From NCBI GenBank assembly GCA_037954235.1, contig JBBMOA010000017.1:25805027-25869026 (forward strand): DNA of 64,000 nucleotides, written 5' to 3'. Source of the DNA: Aulostomus chinensis. Its lineage: Eukaryota > Chordata > Actinopteri > Syngnathiformes > Aulostomidae. Below the pieces are notes generated by a model that saw only the letters and a program-made list of their open reading frames with translations, did no database searches and was not told the DNA's origin. Below are positions 1 to 12,500 of the stretch, piece after piece (position 1 is the first letter of the stretch; the number at the start of each line of letters is the position of its first letter). The translations under genes and the position numbers were made by a program.

Positions 1-13
1 TCCAAAAGCAGAT

Positions 14-26
14 GGGGGGGGGGGGG
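14..26 (+). repeat. Poly-G tract in intron o-a, repeated in every unit
   Basis: A run of 13 G lies ~57 bp upstream of micro-exon a. The same tract in units 2-8 is 12, 12, 14, 11, 13, 13 and 13 G long. This length variation is the main reason unit lengths differ by a few bases. Confidence 0.9.
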
Positions 27-82
27 CTGCGGTGTCACCTTTGTTTTGATCTTGCGCTCATATTGGCTTTCCTCTCTTACAG

Positions 83-588
83 AATGTCCACTTCCAGACT
101 CCTCTGAGGTAAGACCACTTCTATGGATCTATGACACGGATGACACCGTGCATGTTGAAATTCATAGGAAATTCCCTTGGCACAGTAACTCTGCTAAGGA
201 GGTTGCAGTAAACTAATCAAACGTTTAAGTACATTTCCCCGCAAGAGTAACAACTATGCTTTGCCTGTCCCCAGTGCAAGCCGACCCCAGTCGATGGTGA
301 GTTTGCAAAATATGAGACATGTCAAGATTGATAGCAAAATGGCTCTCTGGAGTTACTATTTCTAACACACCAACATTATCTTTTCACAGAGGATCTCATC
401 TGTGCTGCGGTTGATAGGTATGCTGTGGTCACTGGAGAGTCTGCCTAGCTACAACCATTTAGTACAATCTCACAGAGATCACAATGGTTTCCTTTTGTGT
501 CCCTCTCCACAGCTCCAAGCTGGACTCTACGAGCCATTCATCTGAAACCCTGTGCACTTTCAGCGTCACAGAGCATGCCTGTTCCTCT
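83..588 (+). other. Cluster of micro-exons a-d (26, 22, 28 and 76 bp)
   Basis: Four short exons occupy the place of the single ~119-bp first exon found in the other modules. Joined, they encode a Cys-containing, Ser/Thr-rich spacer beginning CPLPDSSECKPTPVDEDL, with two further cysteines in the last exon. Together they total 152 bp and keep the phase 1 to phase 0 rule of a module-first exon. The same cluster recurs in all eight units (at 4039, 7996, 11955, 15910, 19866, 23823 and 27780). Confidence 0.75.
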
Positions 589-3500
589 GTAAGAATGCTT
601 TAATCAAACCGGGGAGGGAAGAAAGACATTTAGCCTTTGCTATGGTGCTCTCCTGAGGGGGAAAAATGCCCATGTTCTGAAAGACTTTTCTCACTCGTTT
701 GATTTCTTCCAAGGCAAAACATCTCACACCCAGCAACGTGGTGAAAGTGACGGATTGCTCACTGGGAAGCCGAAAGTCATACCCTGTAGTGGTCTGGAAG
801 CTTCTCTTCCAAAAAGCATCTGAAGCTCACGACCAGGCTCTTTTGTCATTTGCCAGCATGGTAAAGCCAGTTCCACAATTTGAAATCTTTGGGTTTTCTT
901 GTTTGGGCATCAAATCAACATATTCTTTGCGATTTTTAGGCCCCCCAAAGCAGCAACCCAGCCTTGTCGCATGTTCTTGAGGCTCTTGGAGAGGTGGTAA
1001 TTGCCAATTTCAACCAGACACAACTTCAGGATGAGAACTTTGTCAGCAGCTGGTTCAAGACAAAGCTTGGTCCACTTTTGGCTTCTCCCTCTCCAAACTT
1101 CCTTGTCTGCCTCAGTTTCAAGAACTTCAGCTGCCAGACGTACCAGACTGTGTAAGCAAATAACGTGGTTTATTTTTCAGCTCACGTAATCTACTTATGT
1201 GATGTACTGTACCGCTCTCCGCTCCCTTAATTGCCTCCCTCACCCCAAGGGGATGAATAAAGTTTTCTGAACCTGAAGCGTGGGAAGAAGATTACAGTGG
1301 AAGCGACAATTTTCTACTTGTTAGATTGTTAAAAACCTTCTCTGTGATTTTTTTTTTTTTTTTTTTTAGCATTCAGGCATTCAACAGCCAAGCGGCATTC
1401 ATGGACAAAGAACGCAAGGAAATGGTCTTCACTTACTTCATCAAGACATTCCTTTCGAGAAATGACTTACCAGGTAAAGGTGCATAATTAAGCTCAACTT
1501 GGTGTCATCCTGATTGTATATGGTGGGAGCATCCCGCAAACATCTTTGCTTCTGTCTCTTTCGCAGATCCTGGCTGTGTGTCATCCACCACAGATAGTAG
1601 TGACTGGCTGGAGGTAAACCTTGGCAACTTCTCCAGTTTTGCAACCCTGCAGGATTTGCAAGCCCTAAACCCAGACTTCTCAGTTGTAAGTTTCAACAGC
1701 AGTCGTAGCATCCATGTCCAAGCTGACGCGTCTGCCAATGGTCCAGCAACTGCTTCTGTTTCATTTCATTCTGATTCTGTTTCGTAGGACGAGGCGCTGG
1801 AAGACCTCACCCCTACTCAGTTGGCACAGTTGGCACTGATCAATGGGGCCTTGAACGATACAACGCAGATGGGCATTTTGTTTGAGCAACTTGAGAAGGG
1901 CAATGCTCTGGACAACCTGGATGATTTCCTCACAGAACTGACTATAAATGAGCGGGTAGGCTACTGCTTGTCACTGGTGAAAAGAGGACAAACGTGGGCT
2001 TCTCCATCTACGTTAGTCAGCACTTGCAAAGGGATTCTGTCTTGACAAATATATCATTTTGCTCTGTCCAGCAATTTTGCGTGGTTGCGAGCCAATAATG
2101 CACGGAGTGCCTATAACAGGGGCATTGGGAAGTGTATTAATCCTTTCTTGGTTTACTTTGACAGGTGCCTAAATTCCAACCTGCTGTGAGAGATGCTGTG
2201 ATGAATAAGACCTTCGCTATCATCAGTCCCCATTTCAGCGAATTCAAGGAGAGCGACTGGTTCATGTGGTTCGACCGGAAACTGACTCCTGTCCTCCCAA
2301 GTTTCACACCAATGATGCTGATAAATGCCACCTCAACCATAAACTGCACAAACTACCATGTGGTGTGAGTAGTGTCTCAAAGGCATGAGGGACTGCATTG
2401 CTGAAAAGCACAGCATGTTATTGAGCGGATGGGTAAGAACGTTTTCAATTTTTTATCCTTTCTAGGGTCAGAGGGCTGGCCAGAGCTTTCCTTGCAATGC
2501 CGTTGCAGAGACGACAAGGAATCACAGTTGTCCTGCTGGACTACCTGGTGAAATCTGGAAGCACCATCAACAAGCCAGGTAGGGCTGACACAGTAAACTG
2601 TGCCACCAGATTGCGTTTGGTGGTGGTGGTGGTGGTGGTGGGGTGGAGGGTTTATCCATGAATTTGACCGAAATTTGGGAGTAAGTATGCCTACATGACG
2701 GCAAATGTTAACTGTCACTTGTCTGATTCCATGTGAATTCATGGAAAATAATGGCGGCACATTGTACTCACGCTAACGTCCCTCTGCATTCCTCAGTTTG
2801 CCGGCAGGCGATTCAGAATGATGGCGAATGGATTGAAGAAAACTTGGGTCCCTTTTCCGAGTACACCACATACTCTGAGCTCAAAGTCTTCAACCTCTCT
2901 GTGGTAGGTCACATGTTTCGGTAGCAAGCGTCCTTGATGACAGCAGCACATTATTCAGAAGTTGAGATGTCAGCGCATGGGCGTGGGTTTGCAAAGCCAG
3001 AGGGTATAGGATTTCACACATCTGCTTTATTTGTGTCATCAGGTGGAAGTTGTGGATTCCCTGTCACCAAGGCAGAAGGCTGAGCTGATCCTGGATGAAG
3101 ATATTAAGGGCTTAGATGATGAGGAGCTTGTACGCGAGGTGTTCGAGAGCTTGACAGAGTCCCCTGACTCTGACCAGCTTGATGAGTTTTTCCAGGAGTT
3201 GACAACCATCAACAAGCAGGTGAATGCTTTGCTCTGAAATTGCCACATTCACCCATGAAGTTGGCCTTGAAATGAGCCACGTGCGCCTGGTTCTGGACTC
3301 AGGGAATGCTTTCAGAAGCCAGAAAGGGGCCAGTATTTGACTCACACTGATCATTTCGGATAGATCTGTTGAATGAATTGATGCCTATAATGCCTTGCGT
3401 GATACTGCTGATAACACTGAAGGTGTGACAGCAAACTGGCTCCTCCCATTCCACGATGATTCCAGAAGGCAAAAATGTCCTGCTGAACTAAAACATTGAT

Positions 3501-6500
3501 TCCTTTATTTCCAGACAAACACCAGCTTCATCCCAAATACAGAGAGACGGGACACCATCTTAAACCTGACATTGACCGCCCTCGCTCCTGAAATTGAAAA
3601 CTTTGAGCCTGAAGACTTTGAGAGGTGGTTCCAGAATAATTTGGCTCCTGTGATGCCGAGCCTTCAGCCTGGCTCTTTGCGGGTGATCCCAAGTTCCATC
3701 AGTTGTTCATCCTTCAAGGCCATGTAAGAGACAATCATTATCAAGTCTGTGGAAAGAGAAATTGGTGATACCGGATGTGAAACTCTGGCTCCAGACCTGT
3801 CACAATAACCGCTCTTTTCTCCTGACAGACTCATTGGTCTTCGCCAAAGTTTGACAGTCCTGCCACTGCACCTCTCAGATGGTGTGAGATCAAGCATCCA
3901 GTTGCTCAAGGAGCTATTCCCAGGTAAGTGGCAGAAGGCGCACATGACAAAGTCCTTTCCAAAAGCAGATGGGGGGGGGGGGCTGCGGTGTCACCTTTGT
4001 TTTGATCTTGCGCTCATATTGGCTTTCCTCTCTTACAGAATGTCCACTTCCAGACTCCTCTGAGGTAAGACCACTTCTATGGATCTATGACACGGATGAC
4101 ACCGTGCATGTTGAAATTCATAGGAAATTCCCTTGGCACAGTAACTCTGCTAAGGAGGTTGCAGTAAACTAATCAAACGTTTAAGTACATTTCCCCGCAA
4201 GAGTAACAACTATGCTTTGCCTGTCCCCAGTGCAAGCCGACCCCAGTCGATGGTGAGTTTGCGAAATATGAGACATGTCAAGATTGATAGCAAAATGGCT
4301 CTCTGGAGTTACTATTTCTAACACACCAACATTATCTTTTCACAGAGGATCTCATCTGTGCTGCGGTTGATAGGTATGCTGTGGTCACTGGAGAGTCTGC
4401 CTAGCTACAACCATTTAGTACAATCTCACAGAGATCACAATGGTTTCCTTTTGTGTCCCTCTCCACAGCTCCAAGCTGGACTCTACGAGCCATTCATCTG
4501 AAACCCTGTGCACTTTCAGCGTCACAGAGCATGCCTGTTCCTCTGTAAGAATGCTTTAATCAAACCGGGGAGGGAAGAAAGACATTTAGCCTTTGCTATG
4601 GTGCTCTCCTGAGGGGGAAAAATGCCCATGTTCTGAAAGACTTTTCTCACTCGTTTGATTTCTTCCAAGGCAAAACATCTCACACCCAGCAACGTGGTGA
4701 AAGTGACGGATTGCTCACTGGGAAGCCGAAAGTCATACCCTGTAGTGGTCTGGAAGCTTCTCTTCCAAAAAGCATCTGAAGCTCACGACCAGGCTCTTTT
4801 GTCATTTGCCAGCATGGTAAAGCCAGTTCCACAATTTGAAATCTTTGGGTTTTCTTGTTTGGGCATCAAATCAACATATTCTTTGCGATTTTTAGGCCCC
4901 CCAAAGCAGCAACCCAGCCTTGTCGCATGTTCTTGAGGCTCTTGGAGAGGTGGTAATTGCCAATTTCAACCAGACACAACTTCAGGATGAGAACTTTGTC
5001 AGCAGCTGGTTCAAGACAAAGCTTGGTCCACTTTTGGCTTCTCCCTCTCCAAACTTCCTTGTCTGCCTCAGTTTCAAGAACTTCAGCTGCCAGACGTACC
5101 AGACTGTGTAAGCAAATAACGTGGTTTATTTTTCAGCTCACGTAATCTACTTATGTGATGTACTGTACCGCTCTCCGCTCCCTTAATTGCCTCCCTCACC
5201 CCAAGGGGATGAATAAAGTTTTCTGAACCTGAAGCGTGGGAAGAAGATTACAGTGGAAGCGACAGTTTTCTACTTGTTAGATTTTTAAAAACCTTCTCTG
5301 TGATTTTTTTTTTTTTTTTTTTTTAGCATTCAGGCATTCAACAGCCAAGCGGCATTCATGGACAAAGAACGCAAGGAAATGGTCTTCACTTACTTCATCA
5401 AGACATTCCTTTCGAGAAATGACTTACCAGGTAAAGGTGCATAATTAAGCTCAACTTGGTGTCATCCTGATTGTATATGGTGGGAGCATCCCGCAAACAT
5501 CTTTGCTTCTGTCTCTTTCGCAGATCCTGGCTGTGTGTCATCCACCACAGATAGTAGTGACTGGCTGGAGGTAAACCTTGGCAACTTCTCCAGTTTTGCA
5601 ACCCTGCAGGATTTGCAAGCCCTAAACCCAGACTTCTCAGTTGTAAGTTTCAACAGCAGTCGTAGCATCCATGTCCAAGCTGACGCGTCTGCCAATGGTC
5701 CAGCAACTGCTTCTGTTTCATTTCATTCTGATTCTGTTTCGTAGGACGAGGCGCTGGAAGACCTCACCCCTACTCAGTTGGCACAGTTGGCACTGATCAA
5801 TGGGGCCTTGAACGATACAACGCAGATGGGCATTTTGTTTGAGCAACTTGAGAAGGGCAATGCTCTGGACAACCTGGATGATTTCCTCACAGAACTGACT
5901 ATAAATGAGCGGGTAGGCTACTGCTTGTCACTGGTGAAAAGAGGACAAACGTGGGCTTCTCCATCTACGTTAGTCAGCACTTGCAAAGGGATTCTGTCTT
6001 GACAAATATATCATTTTGCTCTGTCCAGCAATTTTGCGTGGTTGCGAGCCAATAATGCACGGAGTGCCTATAACAGGGGCATTGGGAAGTGTATTAATCC
6101 TTTCTTGGTTTACTTTGACAGGTGCCTAAATTCCAACCTGCTGTGAGAGATGCTGTGATGAATAAGACCTTCGCTATCATCAGTCCCCATTTCAGCGAAT
6201 TCAAGGAGAGCGACTGGTTCATGTGGTTCGACCGGAAACTGACTCCTGTCCTCCCAAGTTTCACACCAATGATGCTGATAAATGCCACCTCAACCATAAA
6301 CTGCACAAACTACCATGTGGTGTGAGTAGTGTCTCAAAGGCATGAGGGACTGCATTGCTGAAAAGCACAGCATGTTATTGAGCGGATGGGTAAGAACGTT
6401 TTCAATTTTTTATCCTTTCTAGGGTCAGAGGGCTGGCCAGAGCTTTCCTTGCAATGCCGTTGCAGAGACGACAAGGAATCACAGTTGTCCTGCTGGACTA

Positions 6501-9500
6501 CCTGGTGAAATCTGGAAGCACCATCAACAAGCCAGGTAGGGCTGACACAGTAAACTGTGCCACCAGATTGCGTTTGGTGGTGGTGGTGGTGGTGGTGGGG
6601 TGGAGGGTTTATCCATGAATTTGACCGAAATTTGGGAGTAAGTATGCCTCCATGACGGCAAATGTTAACTGTCACTTGTCTGATTCCATGTGAATTCATG
6701 GAAAATAATGGCGGCACATTGTACTCACGCTAACGTCCCTCTGCATTCCTCAGTTTGCCGGCAGGCGATTCAGAATGATGGCGAATGGATTGAAGAAAAC
6801 TTGGGTCCCTTTTCCGAGTACACCACATACTCTGAGCTCAAAGTCTTCAACCTCTCTGTGGTAGGTCACATGTTTCGGTAGCAAGCGTCCTTGATGACAG
6901 CAGCACATTATTCAGAAGTTGAGATGTCAGCGCATGGGCGTGGGTTTGCAAAGCCAGAGGGTATAGGATTTCACACATCTGCTTTATTTGTGTCATCAGG
7001 TGGAAGTTGTGGATTCCCTGTCACCAAGGCAGAAGGCTGAGCTGATCCTGGATGAAGATATTAAGGGCTTAGATGATGAGGAGCTTGTACGCGAGGTGTT
7101 CGAGAGCTTGACAGAGTCCCCTGACTCTGACCAGCTTGATGAGTTTTTCCAGGAGTTGACAACCATCAACAAGCAGGTGAATGCTTTGCTCTGAAATTGC
7201 CACATTCACCCATGAAGTTGGCCTTGAAATGAGCCACGTGCGCCTGGTTCTGGACTCAGGGAATGCTTTCAGAAGCCAGAAAGGGGCCAGTATTTGACTC
7301 ACACTGATCATTTCGGATAGATCTGTTGAATGAATTGATGCCTATAATGCCTTGCGTGATACTGCTGATAACACTGAAGGTGTGACAGCAAACTGGCTCC
7401 TCCCATTCCACGATGATTCCAGAAGGCAAAAATGTCCTGCTGAACTAAAACATTGATTCCTTTATTTCCAGACAAACACCAGCTTCATCCCAAATACAGA
7501 GAGACGGGACACCATCTTAAACCTGACATTGACCGCCCTCGCTCCTGAAATTGAAAACTTTGAGCCTGAAGACTTTGAGAGGTGGTTCCAGAATAATTTG
7601 GCTCCTGTGATGCCGAGCCTTCAGCCTGGCTCTTTGCGGGTGATCCCAAGTTCCATCAGTTGTTCATCCTTCAAGGCCATGTAAGAGACAATCATTATCA
7701 AGTCTGTGGAAAGAGAAATTGGTGATACCGGATGTGAAACTCTGGCTCCAGACCTGTCACAATAACCGCTCTTTTCTCCTGACAGACTCATTGGTCTTCG
7801 CCAAAGTTTGACAGTCCTGCCACTGCACCTCTCAGATGGTGTGAGATCAAGCATCCAGTTGCTCAAGGAGCTATTCCCAGGTAAGTGGCAGAAGGCGCAC
7901 ATGACAAAGTCCTTTCCAAAAGCAGATGGGGGGGGGGGGCTGCGGTGTCACCTTTGTTTTGATCTTGCGCTCATATTGGCTTTCCTCTCTTACAGAATGT
8001 CCACTTCCAGACTCCTCTGAGGTAAGACCACTTCTATGGATCTATGACACGGATGACACCGTGCATGTTGAAATTCATAGGAAATTCCCTTGGCACAGTA
8101 ACTCTGCTAAGGAGGTTGCAGTAAACTAATCAAACGTTTAAGTACATTTCCCCGCAAGAGTAACAACTATGCTTTGCCTGTCCCCAGTGCAAGCCGACCC
8201 CAGTCGATGGTGAGTTTGCGAAATATGAGACATGTCAAGATTGATAGCAAAATGGCTCTCTGGAGTTACTATTTCTAACACACCAACATTATCTTTTCAC
8301 AGAGGATCTCATCTGTGCTGCGGTTGATAGGTATGCTGTGGTCACTGGAGAGTCTGCCTAGCTACAACCATTTAGTACAATCTCACAGAGATCACAATGG
8401 TTTCCTTTTGTGTCCCTCTCCACAGCTCCAAGCTGGACTCTACGAGCCATTCATCTGAAACCCTGTGCACTTTCAGCGTCACAGAGCATGCCTGTTCCTC
8501 TGTAAGAATGCTTTAATCAAACCGGGGAGGGAAGAAAGACATTTAGCCTTTGCTATGGTGCTCTCCTGAGGGGGAAAAATGCCCATGTTCTGAAAGACTT
8601 TTCTCACTCGTTTGATTTCTTCCAAGGCAAAACATCTCACACCCAGCAACGTGGTGAAAGTGACGGATTGCTCACTGGGAAGCCGAAAGTCATACCCTGT
8701 AGTGGTCTGGAAGCTTCTCTTCCAAAAAGCATCTGAAGCTCACGACCAGGCTCTTTTGTCATTTGCCAGCATGGTAAAGCCAGTTCCACAATTTGAAATC
8801 TTTGGGTTTTCTTGTTTGGGCATCAAATCAACATATTCTTTGCGATTTTTAGGCCCCCCAAAGCAGCAACCCAGCCTTGTCGCATGTTCTTGAGGCTCTT
8901 GGAGAGGTGGTAATTGCCAATTTCAACCAGACACAACTTCAGGATGAGAACTTTGTCAGCAGCTGGTTCAAGACAAAGCTTGGTCCACTTTTGGCTTCTC
9001 CCTCTCCAAACTTCCTTGTCTGCCTCAGTTTCAAGAACTTCAGCTGCCAGACGTACCAGACTGTGTAAGCAAATAACGTGGTTTATTTTTCAGCTCACGT
9101 AATCTACTTATGTGATGTACTGTACCGCTCTCCGCTCCCTTAATTGCCTCCCTCACCCCAAGGGGATGAATAAAGTTTTCTGAACCTGAAGCGTGGGAAG
9201 AAGATTACAGTGGAAGCGACAGTTTTCTACTTGTTAGATTTTTAAAAACCTTCTCTGTGATTTTTTTTTTTTTTTTTTTTTAGCATTCAGGCATTCAACA
9301 GCCAAGCGGCATTCATGGACAAAGAACGCAAGGAAATGGTCTTCACTTACTTCATCAAGACATTCCTTTCGAGAAATGACTTACCAGGTAAAGGTGCATA
9401 ATTAAGCTCAACTTGGTGTCATCCTGATTGTATATGGTGGGAGCATCCCGCAAACATCTTTGCTTCTGTCTCTTTCGCAGATCCTGGCTGTGTGTCATCC

Positions 9501-12500
9501 ACCACAGATAGTAGTGACTGGCTGGAGGTAAACCTTGGCAACTTCTCCAGTTTTGCAACCCTGCAGGATTTGCAAGCCCTAAACCCAGACTTCTCAGTTG
9601 TAAGTTTCAACAGCAGTCGTAGCATCCATGTCCAAGCTGACGCGTCTGCCAATGGTCCAGCAACTGCTTCTGTTTCATTTCATTCTGATTCTGTTTCGTA
9701 GGACGAGGCGCTGGAAGACCTCACCCCTACTCAGTTGGCACAGTTGGCACTGATCAATGGGGCCTTGAACGATACAACGCAGATGGGCATTTTGTTTGAG
9801 CAACTTGAGAAGGGCAATGCTCTGGACAACCTGGATGATTTCCTCACAGAACTGACTATAAATGAGCGGGTAGGCTACTGCTTGTCACTGGTGAAAAGAG
9901 GACAAACGTGGGCTTCTCCATCTACGTTAGTCAGCACTTGCAAAGGGATTCTGTCTTGACAAATATATCATTTTGCTCTGTCCAGCAATTTTGCGTGGTT
10001 GCGAGCCAATAATGCACGGAGTGCCTATAACAGGGGCATTGGGAAGTGTATTAATCCTTTCTTGGTTTACTTTGACAGGTGCCTAAATTCCAACCTGCTG
10101 TGAGAGATGCTGTGATGAATAAGACCTTCGCTATCATCAGTCCCCATTTCAGCGAATTCAAGGAGAGCGACTGGTTCATGTGGTTCGACCGGAAACTGAC
10201 TCCTGTCCTCCCAAGTTTCACACCAATGATGCTGATAAATGCCACCTCAACCATAAACTGCACAAACTACCATGTGGTGTGAGTAGTGTCTCAAAGGCAT
10301 GAGGGACTGCATTGCTGAAAAGCACAGCATGTTATTGAGCGGATGGGTAAGAACGTTTTCAATTTTTTATCCTTTCTAGGGTCAGAGGGCTGGCCAGAGC
10401 TTTCCTTGCAATGCCGTTGCAGAGACGACAAGGAATCACAGTTGTCCTGCTGGACTACCTGGTGAAATCTGGAAGCACCATCAACAAGCCAGGTAGGGCT
10501 GACACAGTAAACTGTGCCACCAGATTGCGTTTGGTGGTGGTGGTGGTGGTGGTGGGGTGGAGGGTTTATCCATGAATTTGACCGAAATTTGGGAGTAAGT
10601 ATGCCTCCATGACGGCAAATGTTAACTGTCACTTGTCTGATTCCATGTGAATTCATGGAAAATAATGGCGGCACATTGTACTCACGCTAACGTCCCTCTG
10701 CATTCCTCAGTTTGCCGGCAGGCGATTCAGAATGATGGCGAATGGATTGAAGAAAACTTGGGTCCCTTTTCCGAGTACACCACATACTCTGAGCTCAAAG
10801 TCTTCAACCTCTCTGTGGTAGGTCACATGTTTCGGTAGCAAGCGTCCTTGATGACAGCAGCACATTATTCAGAAGTTGAGATGTCAGCGCATGGGCGTGG
10901 GTTTGCAAAGCCAGAGGGTATAGGATTTCACACATCTGCTTTATTTGTGTCATCAGGTGGAAGTTGTGGATTCCCTGTCACCAAGGCAGAAGGCTGAGCT
11001 GATCCTGGATGAAGATATTAAGGGCTTAGATGATGAGGAGCTTGTACGCGAGGTGTTCGAGAGCTTGACAGAGTCCCCTGACTCTGACCAGCTTGATGAG
11101 TTTTTCCAGGAGTTGACAACCATCAACAAGCAGGTGAATGCTTTGCTCTGAAATTGCCACATTCACCCATGAAGTTGGCCTTGAAATGAGCCACGTGCGC
11201 CTGGTTCTGGACTCAGGGAATGCTTTCAGAAGCCAGAAAGGGGCCAGTATTTGACTCACACTGATCATTTCGGATAGATCTGTTGAATGAATTGATGCCT
11301 ATAATGCCTTGCGTGATACTGCTGATAACACTGAAGGTGTGACAGCAAACTGGCTCCTCCCATTCCACGATGATTCCAGAAGGCAAAAATGTCCTGCTGA
11401 ACTAAAACATTGATTCCTTTATTTCCAGACAAACACCAGCTTCATCCCAAATACAGAGAGACGGGACACCATCTTAAACCTGACATTGACCGCCCTCGCT
11501 CCTGAAATTGAAAACTTTGAGCCTGAAGACTTTGAGAGGTGGTTCCAGAATAATTTGGCTCCTGTGATGCCGAGCCTTCAGCCTGGCTCTTTGCGGGTGA
11601 TCCCAAGTTCCATCAGTTGTTCATCCTTCAAGGCCATGTAAGAGACAATCATTATCAAGTCTGTGGAAAGAGAAATTGGTGATACCGGATGTGAAACTCT
11701 GGCTCCAGACCTGTCACAATAACCGCTCTTTTCTCCTGACAGACTCATTGGTCTTCGCCAAAGTTTGACAGTCCTGCCACTGCACCTCTCAGATGGTGTG
11801 AGATCAAGCATCCAGTTGCTCAAGGAGCTATTCCCAGGTAAGTGGCAGAAGGCGCACATGACAAAGTCCTTTCCAAAAGCAGATGGGGGGGGGGGGGGCT
11901 GCGGTGTCACCTTTGTTTTGATCTTGCGCTCATATTGGCTTTCCTCTCTTACAGAATGTCCACTTCCAGACTCCTCTGAGGTAAGACCACTTCTATGGAT
12001 CTATGACACGGATGACACCGTGCATGTTGAAATTCATAGGAAATTCCCTTGGCACAGTAACTCTGCTAAGGAGGTTGCAGTAAACTAATCAAACGTTTAA
12101 GTACATTTCCCCGCAAGAGTAACAACTATGCTTTGCCTGTCCCCAGTGCAAGCCGACCCCAGTCGATGGTGAGTTTGCGAAATATGAGACATGTCAAGAT
12201 TGATAGCAAAATGGCTCTCTGGAGTTACTATTTCTAACACACCAACATTATCTTTTCACAGAGGATCTCATCTGTGCTGCGGTTGATAGGTATGCTGTGG
12301 TCACTGGAGAGTCTGCCTAGCTACAACCATTTAGTACAATCTCACAGAGATTACAATGGTTTCCTTTTGTGTCCCTCTCCACAGCTCCAAGCTGGACTCT
12401 ACGAGCCATTCATCTGAAACCCTGTGCACTTTCAGCGTCACAGAGCATGCCTGTTCCTCTGTAAGAATGCTTTAATCAAACCGGGGAGGGAAGAAAGACA

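Larger units (their letters stand above)
1..3957 (+). repeat. Tandem unit 1 (reference copy, 15 exons, 601 codons)
   Basis: Exons: a 83-108, b 275-296, c 390-417, d 513-588, e 714-860, f 940-1151, g 1370-1473, h 1567-1685, i 1788-1955, j 2165-2364, k 2466-2578, l 2797-2903, m 3043-3219, n 3515-3723, o 3829-3923. They sum to 1,803 bp. The unit holds three modules of ~200 residues: I = a-g, II = h-k, III = l-o. Each module enters in phase 1 and leaves in phase 1. The other copies have the same exon order and lengths, shifted only by poly-G and poly-T length changes. Private differences seen here are A instead of G near 306 and 1306 (both intronic). Confidence 0.9.

Noticed and set aside
2377..2760. 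127-residue reverse-strand frame with a polyhistidine run, repeated in most units
   Set aside because: The His run is the reverse complement of an intronic (TGG)n microsatellite, and the frame spans exon k and introns of the + strand gene.
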